This document shows positions 9,820-18,484 of a DNA stretch of 59,101 nt, piece by piece; the stretch's first letter is position 1; each line of letters begins with the position of its first letter. Below the pieces are notes generated by a model, which did no database searches, was not told where the DNA came from, and saw nothing but the letters and a program-made list of their open reading frames with translations. Where the stretch lies: contig NZ_JOCF01000065.1 in the NCBI RefSeq assembly GCF_000720635.1, forward strand, positions 1 to 59,101. Reading direction: 5' to 3'. The position numbers and the translations under genes were made by a program. This stretch comes from Streptomyces sp. NRRL WC-3742. GTDB taxonomy: Bacteria > Actinomycetota > Actinomycetes > Streptomycetales > Streptomycetaceae.

Positions 9820-10482
9820 TCAGGAGGTCAGCGAGGTCTTGCGGGTCGAGATGATCTGGTCGACCAGGCCGTACTCCACGGCCTCCTCGGCGGTGAGGAT
9901 CTTGTCGCGCTCGATGTCGTCGCGCACCTGCTCCACCGACTTGTTGGAGTGCTTGGAGAGCATCTCCTCCAGCTGCTCGCGCATCCGGAAGATCTCCCTG
10001 GCCTGGATCTCCAGGTCCGACACCTGACCGCGGCCGGTCTCGGTGTACGGCTGGTGGATCAGGATACGGGCGTTCGGCAGCGCCATCCGCTTGCCGGGGG
10101 TGCCGGCGGCGAGCAGCACGGCAGCGGCGGAGGCCGCCTGGCCCATGCAGACCGTGGTGATGTCCGGCTTGACGTACTGCATGGTGTCGTAGATGGCCGT
10201 CAGGGCCGTGAACGAGCCGCCGGGCGAGTTGATGTACATCTGGATCTCGCGGTCCGGGTCCATCGACTCCAGGCACAGCAGCTGCGCCATGATGTCGTTC
10301 GCCGAGACGTCGTCGACCTGCGAGCCGAGGAAGATGATGCGCTCCTCGAACAGCTTCGCGTACGGGTCGTACTCGCGGATGCCCTGCGTGGTGCGCTCGA
10401 CGAAACGCGGGACGATGTAGCGGCCCTCGGCGCGCATGTCCTCGACGCGGGCCTTGGCGGCCGACAGGCTGGGGATGTTCAT
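9820..10482 (-). CDS. clpP2: ATP-dependent Clp protease proteolytic subunit ClpP2
   Basis: A 220-aa serine peptidase of the ClpP barrel. Catalytic Ser118 lies in GQAASAA and His143 in ILIHQP; the oxyanion-region NSPGGS is at 85-90. The N-terminal extension before residue 45 is longer than in E. coli ClpP, as usual for actinomycete ClpP2, where ClpP1 and ClpP2 form mixed tetradecamers. It follows clpP1 by 56 nt on the same strand, consistent with a bicistronic operon. ATG at 10482 follows GGAGGA. Confidence 0.96.
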   Translation of the reverse strand: MNIPSLSAAKARVEDMRAEGRYIVPRFVERTTQGIREYDPYAKLFEERIIFLGSQVDDVSANDIMAQLLCLESMDPDREIQMYINSPGGSFTALTAIYDTMQYVKPDITTVCMGQAASAAAVLLAAGTPGKRMALPNARILIHQPYTETGRGQVSDLEIQAREIFRMREQLEEMLSKHSNKSVEQVRDDIERDKILTAEEAVEYGLVDQIISTRKTSLTS

Positions 10483-10538
10483 GGGGGTCCTTGTCCTCCG
10501 GGGCGTTGGGACGGTGGTGTCGTGGGCCGGGCCGAGGC

Positions 10539-11177
10539 TCAGGCGCCCGTGCCGCCGCCGCCGGGGACGTCCGCGGCGCTGTGCATGATGTCGTCGATCA
10601 GACCGTAAGCCTTGGCCTCCTCCGGCGTGAACCAGCGGTCGCGGTCGGAGTCCTGGGTGATCTGCTCGAAGGTCTGGCCGCTGTGGTGCGCGATCAGCTC
10701 GGACATGCGCTTCTTGGTCCGGAGCAGCTGCTCGGCCTGGATGCGGATGTCCGTCGCGGAGCCGCCGAGGCCCGCGGAGGGCTGGTGCATCAGGATGTTG
10801 GCGTTCGGCAGCGAGAAGCGCTTGCCGGGGGTGCCCGCCGTCAGCAGGAACTGGCCCATCGAGGCGGCCATGCCCATCGCGATGGTGACGACGTCGTTCT
10901 TGATGTACTGCATGGTGTCGTAGATCGCCATGCCGGCCGAGATCGAGCCGCCCGGAGAGTTGATGTAGAGGAAGATGTCCTTGTCCGGGTCCGCGGCCAG
11001 CAGGAGCAGCTGGGCGGTGATCTTGTTGGCGATGTCGTCGTCGACCTGCTGGCCGAGGAAGATGATCCGCTCGCCCAGCAGCCGGTTGTAGACCTGGTCG
11101 CCAAGGCCGCCGAGCACGTCACCAGCGGCGGCGTGCGGCGCCAGCGGGCCAGGCATCTGCATCTGCGGGAACGTCAC
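10539..11177 (-). CDS. clpP1: ATP-dependent Clp protease proteolytic subunit ClpP1
   Basis: A 212-aa ClpP subunit with catalytic Ser106 in GMAASMGQ and His131 in [14 protein letters not shown] is at 73-78. First gene of the clpP1-clpP2 operon, which supplies the peptidase partner of ClpX encoded downstream. The control region at 11178-11340 contains a vegetative-type promoter, a sigma-R-like promoter and an exact ClgR-type box, so induction by protein damage or thiol stress is expected. An 8-bp hairpin at 11202-11222 lies in the leader, 25 nt before the ATG. Confidence 0.96.
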   Translation of the reverse strand: MTFPQMQMPGPLAPHAAAGDVLGGLGDQVYNRLLGERIIFLGQQVDDDIANKITAQLLLLAADPDKDIFLYINSPGGSISAGMAIYDTMQYIKNDVVTIAMGMAASMGQFLLTAGTPGKRFSLPNANILMHQPSAGLGGSATDIRIQAEQLLRTKKRMSELIAHHSGQTFEQITQDSDRDRWFTPEEAKAYGLIDDIMHSAADVPGGGGTGA

Positions 11178-11201
11178 TTAGGCACCTGCTCAGTCGATTT
11201 G

Positions 11202-11222
11202 GGGAGCCGCTCGGCGGCTCCC
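11202..11222 (-). promoter_or_regulatory. Leader hairpin of clpP1
   Basis: GGGAGCCG pairs with CGGCTCCC around a 5-nt loop. It lies between the candidate promoters and the clpP1 ATG, so it would be in the mRNA leader and may affect stability or translation. Confidence 0.4.
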
Positions 11223-11242
11223 GCGGTGTCGCACAGCTTCCG

Positions 11243-11271
11243 GGTATCACGTCGTGATTGTTGCTGTCCAA
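11243..11271 (-). promoter_or_regulatory. Vegetative-type clpP1 promoter
   Basis: Minus-strand -35 TTGGAC (11266-11271), 17-bp spacer, -10 GATACC (11243-11248). Confidence 0.45.
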
Positions 11272-11278
11272 GGACCCT

Positions 11279-11305
11279 AACGCGCAGGCGGGGCCGCAGA
11301 ATCCC
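11279..11305 (-). promoter_or_regulatory. Sigma-R-like clpP1 promoter
   Basis: On the minus strand GGGAT (11301-11305) is followed after exactly 18 bp by CGTT (11279-11282), close to the GGAAT-N18-GTT pattern of the thiol-stress sigma factor SigR. Clp protease genes are known members of that regulon in S. coelicolor; use here is inferred. Confidence 0.45.
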
Positions 11306-11317
11306 TCACGCAGAACT

Positions 11318-11331
11318 GTTCGCTGTGAGCG
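11318..11331. promoter_or_regulatory. ClgR box
   Basis: GTTCGC-TGTGA-GCG fits the published Streptomyces ClgR pattern GTTCGC-N5-GCG exactly. It lies 13 bp upstream of the sigma-R-like -35, centred near -52 of that promoter, a normal position for an activator. Confidence 0.65.
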
Positions 11332-11359
11332 CAGGGTCGCACGCGCGGGGTGGGACGGC

Positions 11360-11395
11360 AGCGGGCCCGGACACCGTACGGCGTCCGGGCCCGCT
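11360..11395 (-). terminator. tig terminator
   Basis: A 13-bp perfect stem (AGCGGGCCCGGAC with GTCCGGGCCCGCT) and 10-nt loop, 27 nt past the tig stop; it isolates tig from the clpP1 control region. Confidence 0.75.
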
Positions 11396-11421
11396 GTGAG
11401 CCTCGGGGGCTACCGGGGCAC

Positions 11422-12831
11422 TCAGCCCTCGGTCTTCTCCTCGGCGGCGTCCTCGACCTCGGCGGTCTCGGCCTCGGCGGGGGCCTCGACGGTCTCGGCC
11501 GTCTCGTCCTCGTCGTCGAAGTTGATCTCGTTGCCCTCGGTGTCGACGACCTTGGCGGCCTCGACCACGGTGGCGAGCGCCTTGCCGCGGGCGACCTCGC
11601 CGACCAGCATCGGCACCTGGCCGCCCTGGACGACCTGCTGCGCGAACTGGTCCGGGGTGAGGCCCGAGCCGGCGGCGCGGCGGATGAGGTGCTCGGTGAG
11701 CTCCTCCTGGTTAACACCCAGCTCCTCGTCGGCGACGATCTGGTCCAGGACGAACTGGGTCTTGATGCCCTTCTTCGCCTGCTCCTCGATCTCCGCGTCC
11801 CACTCCTCGCGGGACTTGCCCTGGGTCTCCAGGTAGGTGTCGAGGTTCAGGCCCATCGGCTCCAGCTGGTGGTGCTCCAGGTTGTGCTTGCGGGTCTGGA
11901 TCTCGTCCGCGAGCAGCTTCTCCGGGAACTCGATCTCGACCAGGGCGAGCAGGGCGTCGAGCACCTTCTCCTGGGCCTGGGTGGCCTGGTCGTACTCCTT
12001 CATGCGCTCGAGGCGCTTGCGGGAGTCGGCGCGCAGGTCCTCGAGGGTGTCGAACTCGCTGGCCAGCTGGGCGAACTCGTCGTCCAGCTCCGGCAGCTCC
12101 TTCTCCTGGACGGCCGTCACGGTGACGGTGACCTCGGAGGTCTGGCCCGCCTGGGTGCCGCCCTTGAGCTCGGTCTCGAAGGTCTTCTCCTCGCCGGCCG
12201 ACAGGCCGACGACGGCCTCGTCGATGCCGTCGATCAGACGGCCCGAGCCGATCTCGTAGCTCACGCCGGTGGCGGTGCCGTCCTCCGGCACCTCGCCGTC
12301 GACCTTGGCCACCAGGTCGACGACCACGACGTCGCCCTCGGCGGCGGCGCGCTCGACGTCCTTGACCGAGGAGAAGCGCTCGCGCAGCTGCTCCAGCGAC
12401 TTCTCGATGTCCTCGTCGGCGACGACGATCGGGTCGACGGTCACCTCGATGGAGGAGAAGTCCGGCAGGGTGATCTCCGGGCGGACGTCGACCTCGGCGG
12501 TGAACTTGAGGTCACCGCCGTCGGCGAGCTTCTCGACACCCTCGATGTTGGTGATGTCGGGCTGTCCGAGGACCTCGATCTTGCCCTCGTCGACGGCCTG
12601 CGTGTAGAAGCGCGGCAGGGCGTCGTTGACGGCCTCCTCCAGCACGGCGCCACGGCCGAAGCGCTGGTCGATGACACGGTTCGGGATCTTGCCCTTGCGG
12701 AAGCCCGGGACCGAGACCTGCTGGTTGATCTTCTTGTACGCCGCGTCGAGGCTGGGCTTGAGCTCCTCGAAGGGCACCTCGACGGTGAGTCGAACCCGGG
12801 TCGGGTTCAGAGTCTCGACGGCGCTCTTCAC
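11422..12831 (-). CDS. tig: Trigger factor, ribosome-associated chaperone
   Basis: A 469-aa three-domain chaperone and peptidyl-prolyl isomerase acting on nascent chains at the ribosome exit. The ribosome-binding signature GFRKGKIP is at 43-50, the FKBP-like domain covers about 155-245, and the helical chaperone domain follows. The C-terminus is a strongly acidic tail of about 35 residues (Asp/Glu/Ala/Thr). The frame is open to 13107, but a GTG at 12831 with AGGAGA 8 nt upstream gives the conserved N-terminus and is the correct start. It precedes the clp genes as in other streptomycetes but is separated by its own terminator. Confidence 0.95.
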   Translation of the reverse strand: MKSAVETLNPTRVRLTVEVPFEELKPSLDAAYKKINQQVSVPGFRKGKIPNRVIDQRFGRGAVLEEAVNDALPRFYTQAVDEGKIEVLGQPDITNIEGVEKLADGGDLKFTAEVDVRPEITLPDFSSIEVTVDPIVVADEDIEKSLEQLRERFSSVKDVERAAAEGDVVVVDLVAKVDGEVPEDGTATGVSYEIGSGRLIDGIDEAVVGLSAGEEKTFETELKGGTQAGQTSEVTVTVTAVQEKELPELDDEFAQLASEFDTLEDLRADSRKRLERMKEYDQATQAQEKVLDALLALVEIEFPEKLLADEIQTRKHNLEHHQLEPMGLNLDTYLETQGKSREEWDAEIEEQAKKGIKTQFVLDQIVADEELGVNQEELTEHLIRRAAGSGLTPDQFAQQVVQGGQVPMLVGEVARGKALATVVEAAKVVDTEGNEINFDDEDETAETVEAPAEAETAEVEDAAEEKTEG

Positions 12832-13152
12832 GGTTAGGTCTCCTAGGGGCTTGCGGTCGGGTTGTCTACGCCCGCTCCCGCCGCACGGCCGGAGCCGGTA
12901 CGGGAGGGTCGGACGAGACGGGCGATGGGCGGTTGGAGCTGCATCTCCCGTGGGGGTGGACGGTGAGCTTGACTCCTCGCCCTCGTGCGGTTGACCTGGG
13001 TGGACGCCACAGGGACTACCGCCAGCGCCCCATCCTACCGGTACCACGAAAGGCGGACGCCAGGCGCCACCGTACCCGCCGTCGTACCGTCGTCGTGGAG
13101 CGCCCACACAGAACAGGGCCCCGCCCCGGACGGACGAGACCCTGCCGCACTG
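12832..13152. other. Noncoding interval between tig and tRNA-Pro
   Basis: About 320 bases with no supported gene. It contains the tig ribosome site and leader. On the minus strand a TAGGAT about 200 nt before the tig GTG could be its -10, but the -35 is poor. No clear terminator for tRNA-Pro was seen. Confidence 0.5.
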
Positions 13153-13226
13153 TCGGGGTGGCCGGATTCGAACCGACGGCCTTCCGCTCCCAAAGCGGAC
13201 GCGCTACCAAACTGCGCCACACCCCG
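13153..13226 (-). tRNA. tRNA-Pro (anticodon TGG)
   Basis: A full cloverleaf on the minus strand: acceptor CGGGGTG with CACCCCG, D arm GCGC/GCGC, anticodon stem TCCGC/GCGGA around TTTGGGA, T arm with TTCGAAT, discriminator A at 13153. The CCA end is not encoded. A TACGCT -10 at 13241-13246 lies upstream and is also found before the divergent tRNA-Gly. Confidence 0.95.
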
Positions 13227-13339
13227 TGGTGCCGAGAGGAAGCGTACACGCCGGGTAGGGACGGCTCGTGGACTTATTCCGGGGTGGGCCGGGGCGGCAT
13301 TCGCGCAAATGCGGTGTGCACGAGGGCGGTGGGACCAGG

Positions 13340-13345
13340 TACGCT
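13340..13345 (+). promoter_or_regulatory. Possible -10 of tRNA-Gly
   Basis: TACGCT about 38 nt before the mature tRNA 5' end; the same hexamer precedes the divergent tRNA-Pro at 13241-13246. The -35 is weak. Confidence 0.35.
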
Positions 13346-13383
13346 GTCCCAGACCTTCCGGGCGGTGACGCCTGGTGGATCGT

Positions 13384-13457
13384 GCGGGCGTAGCTCAATG
13401 GTAGAGCCCTAGTCTTCCAAACTAGTCACGCGAGTTCGATTCTCGTCGCCCGCTCCA
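13384..13457 (+). tRNA. tRNA-Gly (anticodon TCC)
   Basis: Acceptor GCGGGCG pairs with CGCCCGC, D arm GCTC, anticodon stem CTAGT/ACTAG around CTTCCAA, T loop TTCGATT, discriminator T and an encoded CCA at 13455-13457. A strong terminator follows directly. Confidence 0.96.
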
Positions 13458-13461
13458 CCCG

Positions 13462-13492
13462 ACGGCCCCGGTGCACTTCGCACCGGGGCCGT
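13462..13492 (+). terminator. tRNA-Gly terminator
   Basis: A 13-bp perfect stem (ACGGCCCCGGTGC with GCACCGGGGCCGT) and 5-nt loop ACTTC, 5 nt after the tRNA; it also ends the convergent gene at 13511-14071. Confidence 0.85.
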
Positions 13493-13510
13493 TCGCGTTC
13501 GCGAACGCGG

Positions 13511-14071
13511 TCACAGCCCCAGCCAGGCCGCGCGGGCGGCCGTGCGGTCGAGCAGCTGGTGGACGTCGGCCTGCCGGGTGGCGGGGTGGTCGTTGTAGGC
13601 GTCCGGGGAGGCCACCGGGTGGCCGGTGGCGTGCAGCACCTCCATCAGCTGCGCCCGGGCGGTGCGCACCACGGCCGGGGTGCCGTAGCCGTGGGCCAGG
13701 ACAGCGGCCTGCGCTCCGAGGAGGCAGACCCGGCCGCGCTCGTCCCACATCGCGCCCTGCAGCCATCCGTGGGCCACGAGGTAGCGGGAGGCGAGCCGCA
13801 GGTGGTCGGCGGCGGTGACGGGCACCGGGCGGGGCGGGCGGCGCAGGGCCCGGTCCAGCAGGGTGGCGCGGGGCTGCGCGTGGCCGGCCCACCAGGGCTG
13901 CGGCGCGCTGCCGTACGGGCAGACGTACGGCGCGGCAAAGGGCGCCGCGTAGGGCGCCGGGGCGCGCGCGGGGGCGGGCAGCGAGGCCAGGTACGCCTCG
14001 ATCTCGGCGACCAGGCCGGAGCCGTCCGGGCGGACGAGCGGCGCGGGGGGTGCTGGGGCGGTGCGGGGCAT
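13511..14071 (-). CDS. Actinomycete-specific protein of unknown function (DUF6197-like)
   Basis: A 186-aa soluble protein. Residues 1-75 are Pro/Ala-rich and include repeats such as APYAAPFAAPYV. The C-terminal half contains AADHLRLASRYLVAHGWLQG, a Cys-containing VCLLGAQAAVLAHGYG segment and DAYNDHP, which I associate tentatively with the DUF6197 family of streptomycetes and their phages; no function is known to me. The frame extends upstream to 14548, but an ATG at 14071 with GGAGAG before it is the best start. It stands alone between the tRNA-Gly terminator and a divergent gene. Confidence 0.7.
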   Translation of the reverse strand: MPRTAPAPPAPLVRPDGSGLVAEIEAYLASLPAPARAPAPYAAPFAAPYVCPYGSAPQPWWAGHAQPRATLLDRALRRPPRPVPVTAADHLRLASRYLVAHGWLQGAMWDERGRVCLLGAQAAVLAHGYGTPAVVRTARAQLMEVLHATGHPVASPDAYNDHPATRQADVHQLLDRTAARAAWLGL

Positions 14072-14261
14072 GTCGCTCTCCGGGCGGGCCGTGGTGCGGG
14101 GTTCCGCTCCCCAAATTGGGGCATAACGGACACTTTCGCGACCGGAGGCCGCTGGTGGCCGTGTGGTTTCCCGGCGGGGGTCCGGGCCGATAGCCTCGGC
14201 CCGTTCGAGTGCGGTTCGAACGGGCCTGGACCCGCCGCGCTCCCTAGGTGGAGGAGTCCCG

Positions 14262-15047
14262 GTGCGTCCCGAGGAGCGACTGGCCGTCATACAGCGCTGT
14301 GTGGTGCGGGAGATGGCGCGCCTGGGCCAGGAGTTCACGGTGGACGGCGAGGTGGTGCGCGGCCCCGGCACCACGGCGGTGGCGGTGCGCGAGCACCCGG
14401 GCGACGACGGCGCCGGGCACGTCGACCTCGGCTTCGTGCTGCACCTGGGGCGGGCGGACGCGCCCGTGGTCTGGGACTGCGCGGCCGGCCTCGGCAAGAC
14501 CGAGGAGGAGAAGCTCGCCAACGCGGTGAAGATGTGGGCGACCACCACCGCCTCGGTGCTGGTCGAACTCGCCGACGGGCGCGGGGTGCACGCCGATCAC
14601 ACGGACGTGCCCGAACTGCCGGGCTGGCACGCGGTGCAGGGGCCGGCGGCGGTGTTCGGCTTCGGCAACGAGCACCTGGCGACCTGGCTCGCCGAGAACC
14701 GGGTGCTGCCGGCGCTGGCGCCCGCGCTGCGGGCGGAGATCGCCGGGCCGGGGCCGGTGGGGGTCAAGCTCTTCCTGGGCGGGAAGGCGGGCGACGACGT
14801 GGCCGAGGTCAGGGTGGGCGGCGAGGTCTCGGAGGCCGCGTCGGCGGCGCTGCGCGCGCTGGACTGGCCGCGCGGTGAACGGCTGTGCTGGGCACGGCTG
14901 TTCGTGCTGCTGACGGCCGATCGGGCAACGCCGGAGGAGCCCGTCGCCCCGGCCGCGGTCGCGCGGCCGTCGGTCGTGACGGCCCCGGCGGTACGCCCCC
15001 GGGGCCTGTTCGCGCGCTGGCGGGAGACCAGACGGGCCGGCCGGTAG
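14262..15047 (+). CDS. Uncharacterised Streptomyces protein (DUF6348-like)
   Basis: A 261-aa soluble protein starting at a GTG preceded by GGTGGAGGAG. It opens with RPEERLAVIQRCVVREMARLG, then VHL-type strands (GHVDLGFVLHLG), a conserved WDCAAGLGKTEEEKLANAVK segment and KLFLGGKAGDDVAEVRV. I associate this tentatively with DUF6348; no catalytic motif is clear. The last 45 residues are Ala/Pro/Arg-rich. The gene is divergent from the DUF6197-like gene, and the spacing of about 190 nt must hold both promoters. Confidence 0.7.
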   Translation: MRPEERLAVIQRCVVREMARLGQEFTVDGEVVRGPGTTAVAVREHPGDDGAGHVDLGFVLHLGRADAPVVWDCAAGLGKTEEEKLANAVKMWATTTASVLVELADGRGVHADHTDVPELPGWHAVQGPAAVFGFGNEHLATWLAENRVLPALAPALRAEIAGPGPVGVKLFLGGKAGDDVAEVRVGGEVSEAASAALRALDWPRGERLCWARLFVLLTADRATPEEPVAPAAVARPSVVTAPAVRPRGLFARWRETRRAGR

Positions 15048-15099
15048 ACACGCCCTGACCCCCGTCCCCCTGGGGTCCGGGCGCGGTCCGACCCGGCCG

Positions 15100-15297
15100 T
15101 CAGCCTCCGGTGATGTTGGAGATGCTGTGCGACAGGTTCTGCAGCAGTGATGTGATCGAGCCCGCGACCGTGGTCTCGTGCAGCATGAAGCCGAACAGGG
15201 CGGCCACGATGCCGTGCGCGATCTTCATCTGCTTGTTGCGGATGAAGATGATGCACAGGATCGCGAACAGGACCAGCGCGGAGACGGAGAGTGCCAC
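15100..15297 (-). CDS. Small two-helix membrane protein
   Basis: 65 residues: a membrane helix at about 3-19 (SVSALVLFAILCIIFIR), a short basic loop (RNKQMK), and a second hydrophobic amphipathic helix at about 27-50 ending in a Ser/Asn/Gly tail. GTG at 15297 has GGAAGTGAG in front. The codon pattern (Ile/Phe/Met-rich but G/C-ending third positions) supports a real gene. Similar small membrane proteins recur in Streptomyces genomes; the function is unknown to me. Confidence 0.65.
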   Translation of the reverse strand: MALSVSALVLFAILCIIFIRNKQMKIAHGIVAALFGFMLHETTVAGSITSLLQNLSHSISNITGG

Positions 15298-15810
15298 CCG
15301 GACTCACTTCCTCGATTTCATAGCGTGGTGCCACCGCCCGGCGACACCTGCGAATGCCGGACCCCGGCCGATCCGACGGTCCCGAGGCGGAATCGCGGAC
15401 CGTCCGGCGCACCGCCGGTGCGAGAGGCCACGCCCAACCGTCTTCTGCCCTGTCGCACGTGTCACCCCCCACCCCCCGAATCCTGAACAGTCCCGCCCGG
15501 ACTCAGTGTGGTCGACCGTGCCGATTGCGTAAAGGTCTGACAGTCAGCCCAACGCCGACATCCTGCGATGCGAGACGAGTTTCCGCCGACCGGGACGATA
15601 GCCGGTCCGTTCTGACGAATCGTCGGCGGGGCGGTCTGAGCGGCCCCGGAGCGGTGACGGGCGGGGAGCGGAAGCCACTGGTCCGGTCCGCCGACGGCCC
15701 GTCCGATTTGGCCGAAGATCGGCCAAGGGGCTTGACAACTGCCGATGGCACATGCGATTACTCGCCCGCTCGCCTCCGGGACGGGGCGGGACAGGACGGG
15801 GAACGGTGCG
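15298..15810. other. 513-bp interval without a gene
   Basis: Open frames here have poor third-position bias and lack ribosome sites, so I call no gene. It holds the promoter of the small membrane gene and a perfect inverted repeat at 15708-15726 (TTGGCCGA-AGA-TCGGCCAA), followed 6 bp later by TTGACA at 15732-15737. The inverted repeat could terminate the phosphatase gene at 15811-17037, which is transcribed toward it. Confidence 0.5.
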
Positions 15811-17037
15811 TCAGTCCCGCCAGAGCAGCAGCACCGCGCGGTCGTCGTTGATGTCCCGGGCGACGGTCTCGATCAGCGCGCCGGCCGCGCCCACGCCGGA
15901 GCCGCGACCGGCGCCGGGGACCAGCCGGTCGGCCTCCCCCATCAGGCGGTCCATGCCCTCGGTCAGGTCCCGCCCGGGGGCCTCGACCATGCCGTCGGTG
16001 CACAGCATCAGCACGTCGCCGCGGCCCAGCCGGCCGCGCACGCCCTCAAACTTGGCGCCGTCGTAGATGCCCAGCAGCGGGCCCTCGGCCTCCTTGACCT
16101 CCCAGCGGCCCTCCCCCGCGAGGCGCTGCATGCCCGGCAGGTGCCCGGCCGAGAGCAGCTCGTACTCGCCGGTGTCGAGGTCCAGCACCAGGTGGACGGC
16201 GGTGGCGAAGCCCTCCTCCCAGGACTGGCGCAGCAGGTAGCCGTTGGCGGCGGGCAGGAAGTCGTGCGCGGGCAGCGAGCCGACCAGGCCGCCGAAGGCG
16301 CCGGAGAGCAGCAGTGCCCGGGAGCCCGCGTCCATGCCCTTGCCGGAGACGTCCGCGAGGACGACCTCCAGCAGCCGCTGGCCGGGGCCGGTGCGGGCGG
16401 CGACCACGAAGTCCCCGGAGAAGGACTGGCCGCCGGCCGGGCGCAGCGCCATGTCCGCGTGCCAGCCGTCGGGCAGCCGGGGCACCCGGCTCTGCACCCG
16501 CAGCCGTTCGCGCAGGTCGAAGAGCATGGTGGAGCCGCCCCACCAGGGCACGCCGACGCGGGCGCGGAACTGGGCGAGCAGCAGGCCCCCGACGCCGGCG
16601 GCGCCGACGACCAGGGCCGCGCCGGGGGTGACGCCGTAGACGTACGCCTCGGGGTTGTCGCTGGCCACCCGCTGGCCGGTGTGGATCACGGACTCGGCGG
16701 AGAGGCCGAGCGCGGCCAGCGCGTACAGGACCACCAGGCTGCCGGGGCGCAGCAGCAGGGCGCCGGCCAGGATCGGCAGGACCAGGGCGGTGGGCGGGGC
16801 CCAGTCCGGGAGCCAGATGTTGAGCAGGATCATCAGGGGGACGAGCAGGGCGAGCGCGCAGAGCACGGGCCAGTCGGCGGCGCCGCCGCGGAAGTAGTCG
16901 ACCCCGGCCGTGCGCAGCCTTCGGCGGGCCCGGCGCAGCGTCCTGCGCAACCGGGCCGTCACGGACTCGGACGCCTTGGCGGCGCCGGGCCTCGTCGCAG
17001 TCGTCTGGGGCGGTGCGCCCGGCGGTCTGCCAGCCAT
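15811..17037 (-). CDS. Membrane-anchored SpoIIE-type PP2C serine phosphatase
   Basis: A 408-aa protein. Residues about 1-45 are basic and disordered; about 55-160 hold several hydrophobic segments (LCALALLVPLMILLNIWL, ALVLPILAGALLL, LVVGAAGVGGLLLAQF). The C-terminal half is a PPM/SpoIIE phosphatase with metal-site motifs FSGDFVV, LADVSGKGMDA, LLSAGHLPG, LCTDGMVEA and NDDRAVLLL. No GAF, PAS or HATPase domain is present, so a partner anti-anti-sigma substrate must be encoded elsewhere. Such enzymes typically dephosphorylate anti-anti-sigma factors in stress or development. A TAGGGT -10 only 8 nt before the ATG suggests leaderless transcription. Confidence 0.88.
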   Translation of the reverse strand: MAGRPPGAPPQTTATRPGAAKASESVTARLRRTLRRARRRLRTAGVDYFRGGAADWPVLCALALLVPLMILLNIWLPDWAPPTALVLPILAGALLLRPGSLVVLYALAALGLSAESVIHTGQRVASDNPEAYVYGVTPGAALVVGAAGVGGLLLAQFRARVGVPWWGGSTMLFDLRERLRVQSRVPRLPDGWHADMALRPAGGQSFSGDFVVAARTGPGQRLLEVVLADVSGKGMDAGSRALLLSGAFGGLVGSLPAHDFLPAANGYLLRQSWEEGFATAVHLVLDLDTGEYELLSAGHLPGMQRLAGEGRWEVKEAEGPLLGIYDGAKFEGVRGRLGRGDVLMLCTDGMVEAPGRDLTEGMDRLMGEADRLVPGAGRGSGVGAAGALIETVARDINDDRAVLLLWRD

Positions 17038-17045
17038 GGGGTCCG

Positions 17046-17074
17046 ACCCTATCCACGGTGCGGCTCCGCGTCGA
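17046..17074 (-). promoter_or_regulatory. Phosphatase promoter, probably leaderless
   Basis: Minus-strand -35 TCGACG (17069-17074), 17-bp spacer and -10 TAGGGT (17046-17051), 8 nt before the ATG. Confidence 0.4.
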
Positions 17075-17264
17075 CGGGCCGGGGGCGGGCGGACGGACGG
17101 GGGCCCGGGGAGCTCAGCCGGTTTCGGCCGTTCGCCGTGGTGGCGGGCGCCCCGTCAGGAAGCGTGCGCCGGTTGGCCGTACGGAGCTCGCGGGCCCCGT
17201 GCGCGCCCGGCGTGCGGGGGCGTGCGCCGGACGGTCCCTGTGTCCGATCCCACAGGAACGGCGA

Positions 17265-17293
17265 CGGCCGGCCGCACGGGGTGCGGCCGGCCG
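17265..17293 (-). terminator. rpiB terminator
   Basis: A 12-bp perfect stem (CGGCCGGCCGCA with TGCGGCCGGCCG) and loop CGGGG, 17 nt past the rpiB stop. Confidence 0.75.
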
Positions 17294-17310
17294 GGGTGGA
17301 CGGGGGAGGA

Positions 17311-17796
17311 TCAGCCCTGCGGGTGGTGGGCCGGGATGGGCGGCAGTTCGCCGGTGGTCTCGTACTCGGTCAGCATCTCGATCCGGCGGGTGTGCCGGGC
17401 CTCGCCGCTGTAGGGGGTGTTGAGGAAGATCTCGACGAACTTGGTGGCCTCGTCCTCGGTGTGCATCCGGCCGCCGATGGAGATCACGTTGGCGTTGTTG
17501 TGCTGACGGCCGAGCTCGGCGGTCTGCGCGCTCCAGGCCAGCGCCGCACGGACGCCCTTGACCTTGTTGGCGGCGATCGCCTCGCCGTTGCCCGAGCCGC
17601 CGATCACGATGCCCAGCGCCTCCGGGTCGGCGGCGGTGCGCTCGGCGGCGCGCAGGCAGAACGGCGGATAGTCGTCCTCGGCGTCGTAGATGTGCGGCCC
17701 GCAGTCGACCGGCTCGTGGCCGGCCCCCTTGAGCCACTCCACGAGGTGGTTCTTCAGTTCGTATCCGGCATGGTCGGAGCCCAGGTACACGCGCAT
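17311..17796 (-). CDS. rpiB: Ribose-5-phosphate isomerase B
   Basis: A 161-aa RpiB/LacAB-fold isomerase interconverting ribose 5-phosphate and ribulose 5-phosphate in the pentose phosphate pathway. SDHAGYELK at 7-15 gives the D9/H10 substrate contacts, and GGSGNGEAIAANK at 66-78 includes E72, the catalytic base position used in actinobacterial enzymes in place of the E. coli cysteine. The frame extends to 17835, but the ATG at 17796 gives the conserved N-terminus. It lies 52 nt downstream of bioY on the same strand. Confidence 0.93.
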   Translation of the reverse strand: MRVYLGSDHAGYELKNHLVEWLKGAGHEPVDCGPHIYDAEDDYPPFCLRAAERTAADPEALGIVIGGSGNGEAIAANKVKGVRAALAWSAQTAELGRQHNNANVISIGGRMHTEDEATKFVEIFLNTPYSGEARHTRRIEMLTEYETTGELPPIPAHHPQG

Positions 17797-17848
17797 GGCA
17801 CGAGTGTGGCATGCGCGTGCGCCCGGGCCCGACAAGGGCCGGTGGTTG

Positions 17849-18448
17849 CTACCGCTTGCCGAGGAGCTTCCAGGCCAGCGGGAGGGCGCCGGCGGCGAAG
17901 GCCGCCTTGAGGGCGTCGCCGACCAGGTACGGGTAGAGGCCCAGCTCGGCGGCGCGGGCGAGGGAGACGTGCAGCGACACGGCCAGGTAGGGGACGCCGA
18001 CCGCGTAGATCGCCAGGCTGCCGAGGGCCATCGTGACGGCCGTGTTCAGCGGGGTGCGGTCGGCGCCGCGGCGGGCCAGCGCGCCGGTGAGGGCGGCGGC
18101 GAGGACGAAGCCGAGCACGTAGCCGAGGGAGGGCATGGCCCAGCCGGAGGCGCCCGCGGCGAACCAGGGCAGGCCCGCCATGCCGGCCAGCAGGTAGAGG
18201 GCGAGCGAGGCGACGCCGCGGCGGGCGCCGAGCGCGGTGCCGACCAGCAGGGCGGCGAAGGTCTGGCCGGTGACCGGCACCGGCGAGCCGGGCACGTTGA
18301 CCGACAGCTGGGCGGCGAGGCCCGTCAGCGCGGCGCCGCCGGCCACCAGGGCCAGGTCGCGGGCCTGGGCGCCGAGGCGGGTGGTGGCGGCGGGCAGCAG
18401 GTCGGCGAGGACGGCGCGGTGCGGCGTCGGGGTGGCGGCTGTGGCCAT
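17849..18448 (-). CDS. bioY: Biotin transporter S-component BioY
   Basis: A 199-aa membrane protein with about six helices. It carries the BioY features PVPVTGQTFAALLVG, a Gly-rich ALGARRGVASLALYLLAG helix and the C-terminal YPYLVGDALKAAFAA segment. BioY binds and imports biotin, alone or with shared ECF energising subunits; no ECF ATPase or T component is nearby. ATG at 18448 follows GGAGGAAACCCG. Two GTGAAC direct repeats one helical turn apart lie just upstream and may be its operator. Confidence 0.92.
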   Translation of the reverse strand: MATAATPTPHRAVLADLLPAATTRLGAQARDLALVAGGAALTGLAAQLSVNVPGSPVPVTGQTFAALLVGTALGARRGVASLALYLLAGMAGLPWFAAGASGWAMPSLGYVLGFVLAAALTGALARRGADRTPLNTAVTMALGSLAIYAVGVPYLAVSLHVSLARAAELGLYPYLVGDALKAAFAAGALPLAWKLLGKR

Positions 18449-18484
18449 CGGGTTTCCTCCGTGGGGCGTGAGGTCCAGGTGAGT

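Noticed and set aside
11422..13107. 561-codon version of trigger factor
   Set aside because: The first 92 codons are Arg/Pro/Gly-rich and precede the real GTG with AGGAGA at 12831.
15345..15851. ORFs in the 15.3-15.8 kb gap
   Set aside because: Third-position G/C bias is low and no ribosome site precedes them.
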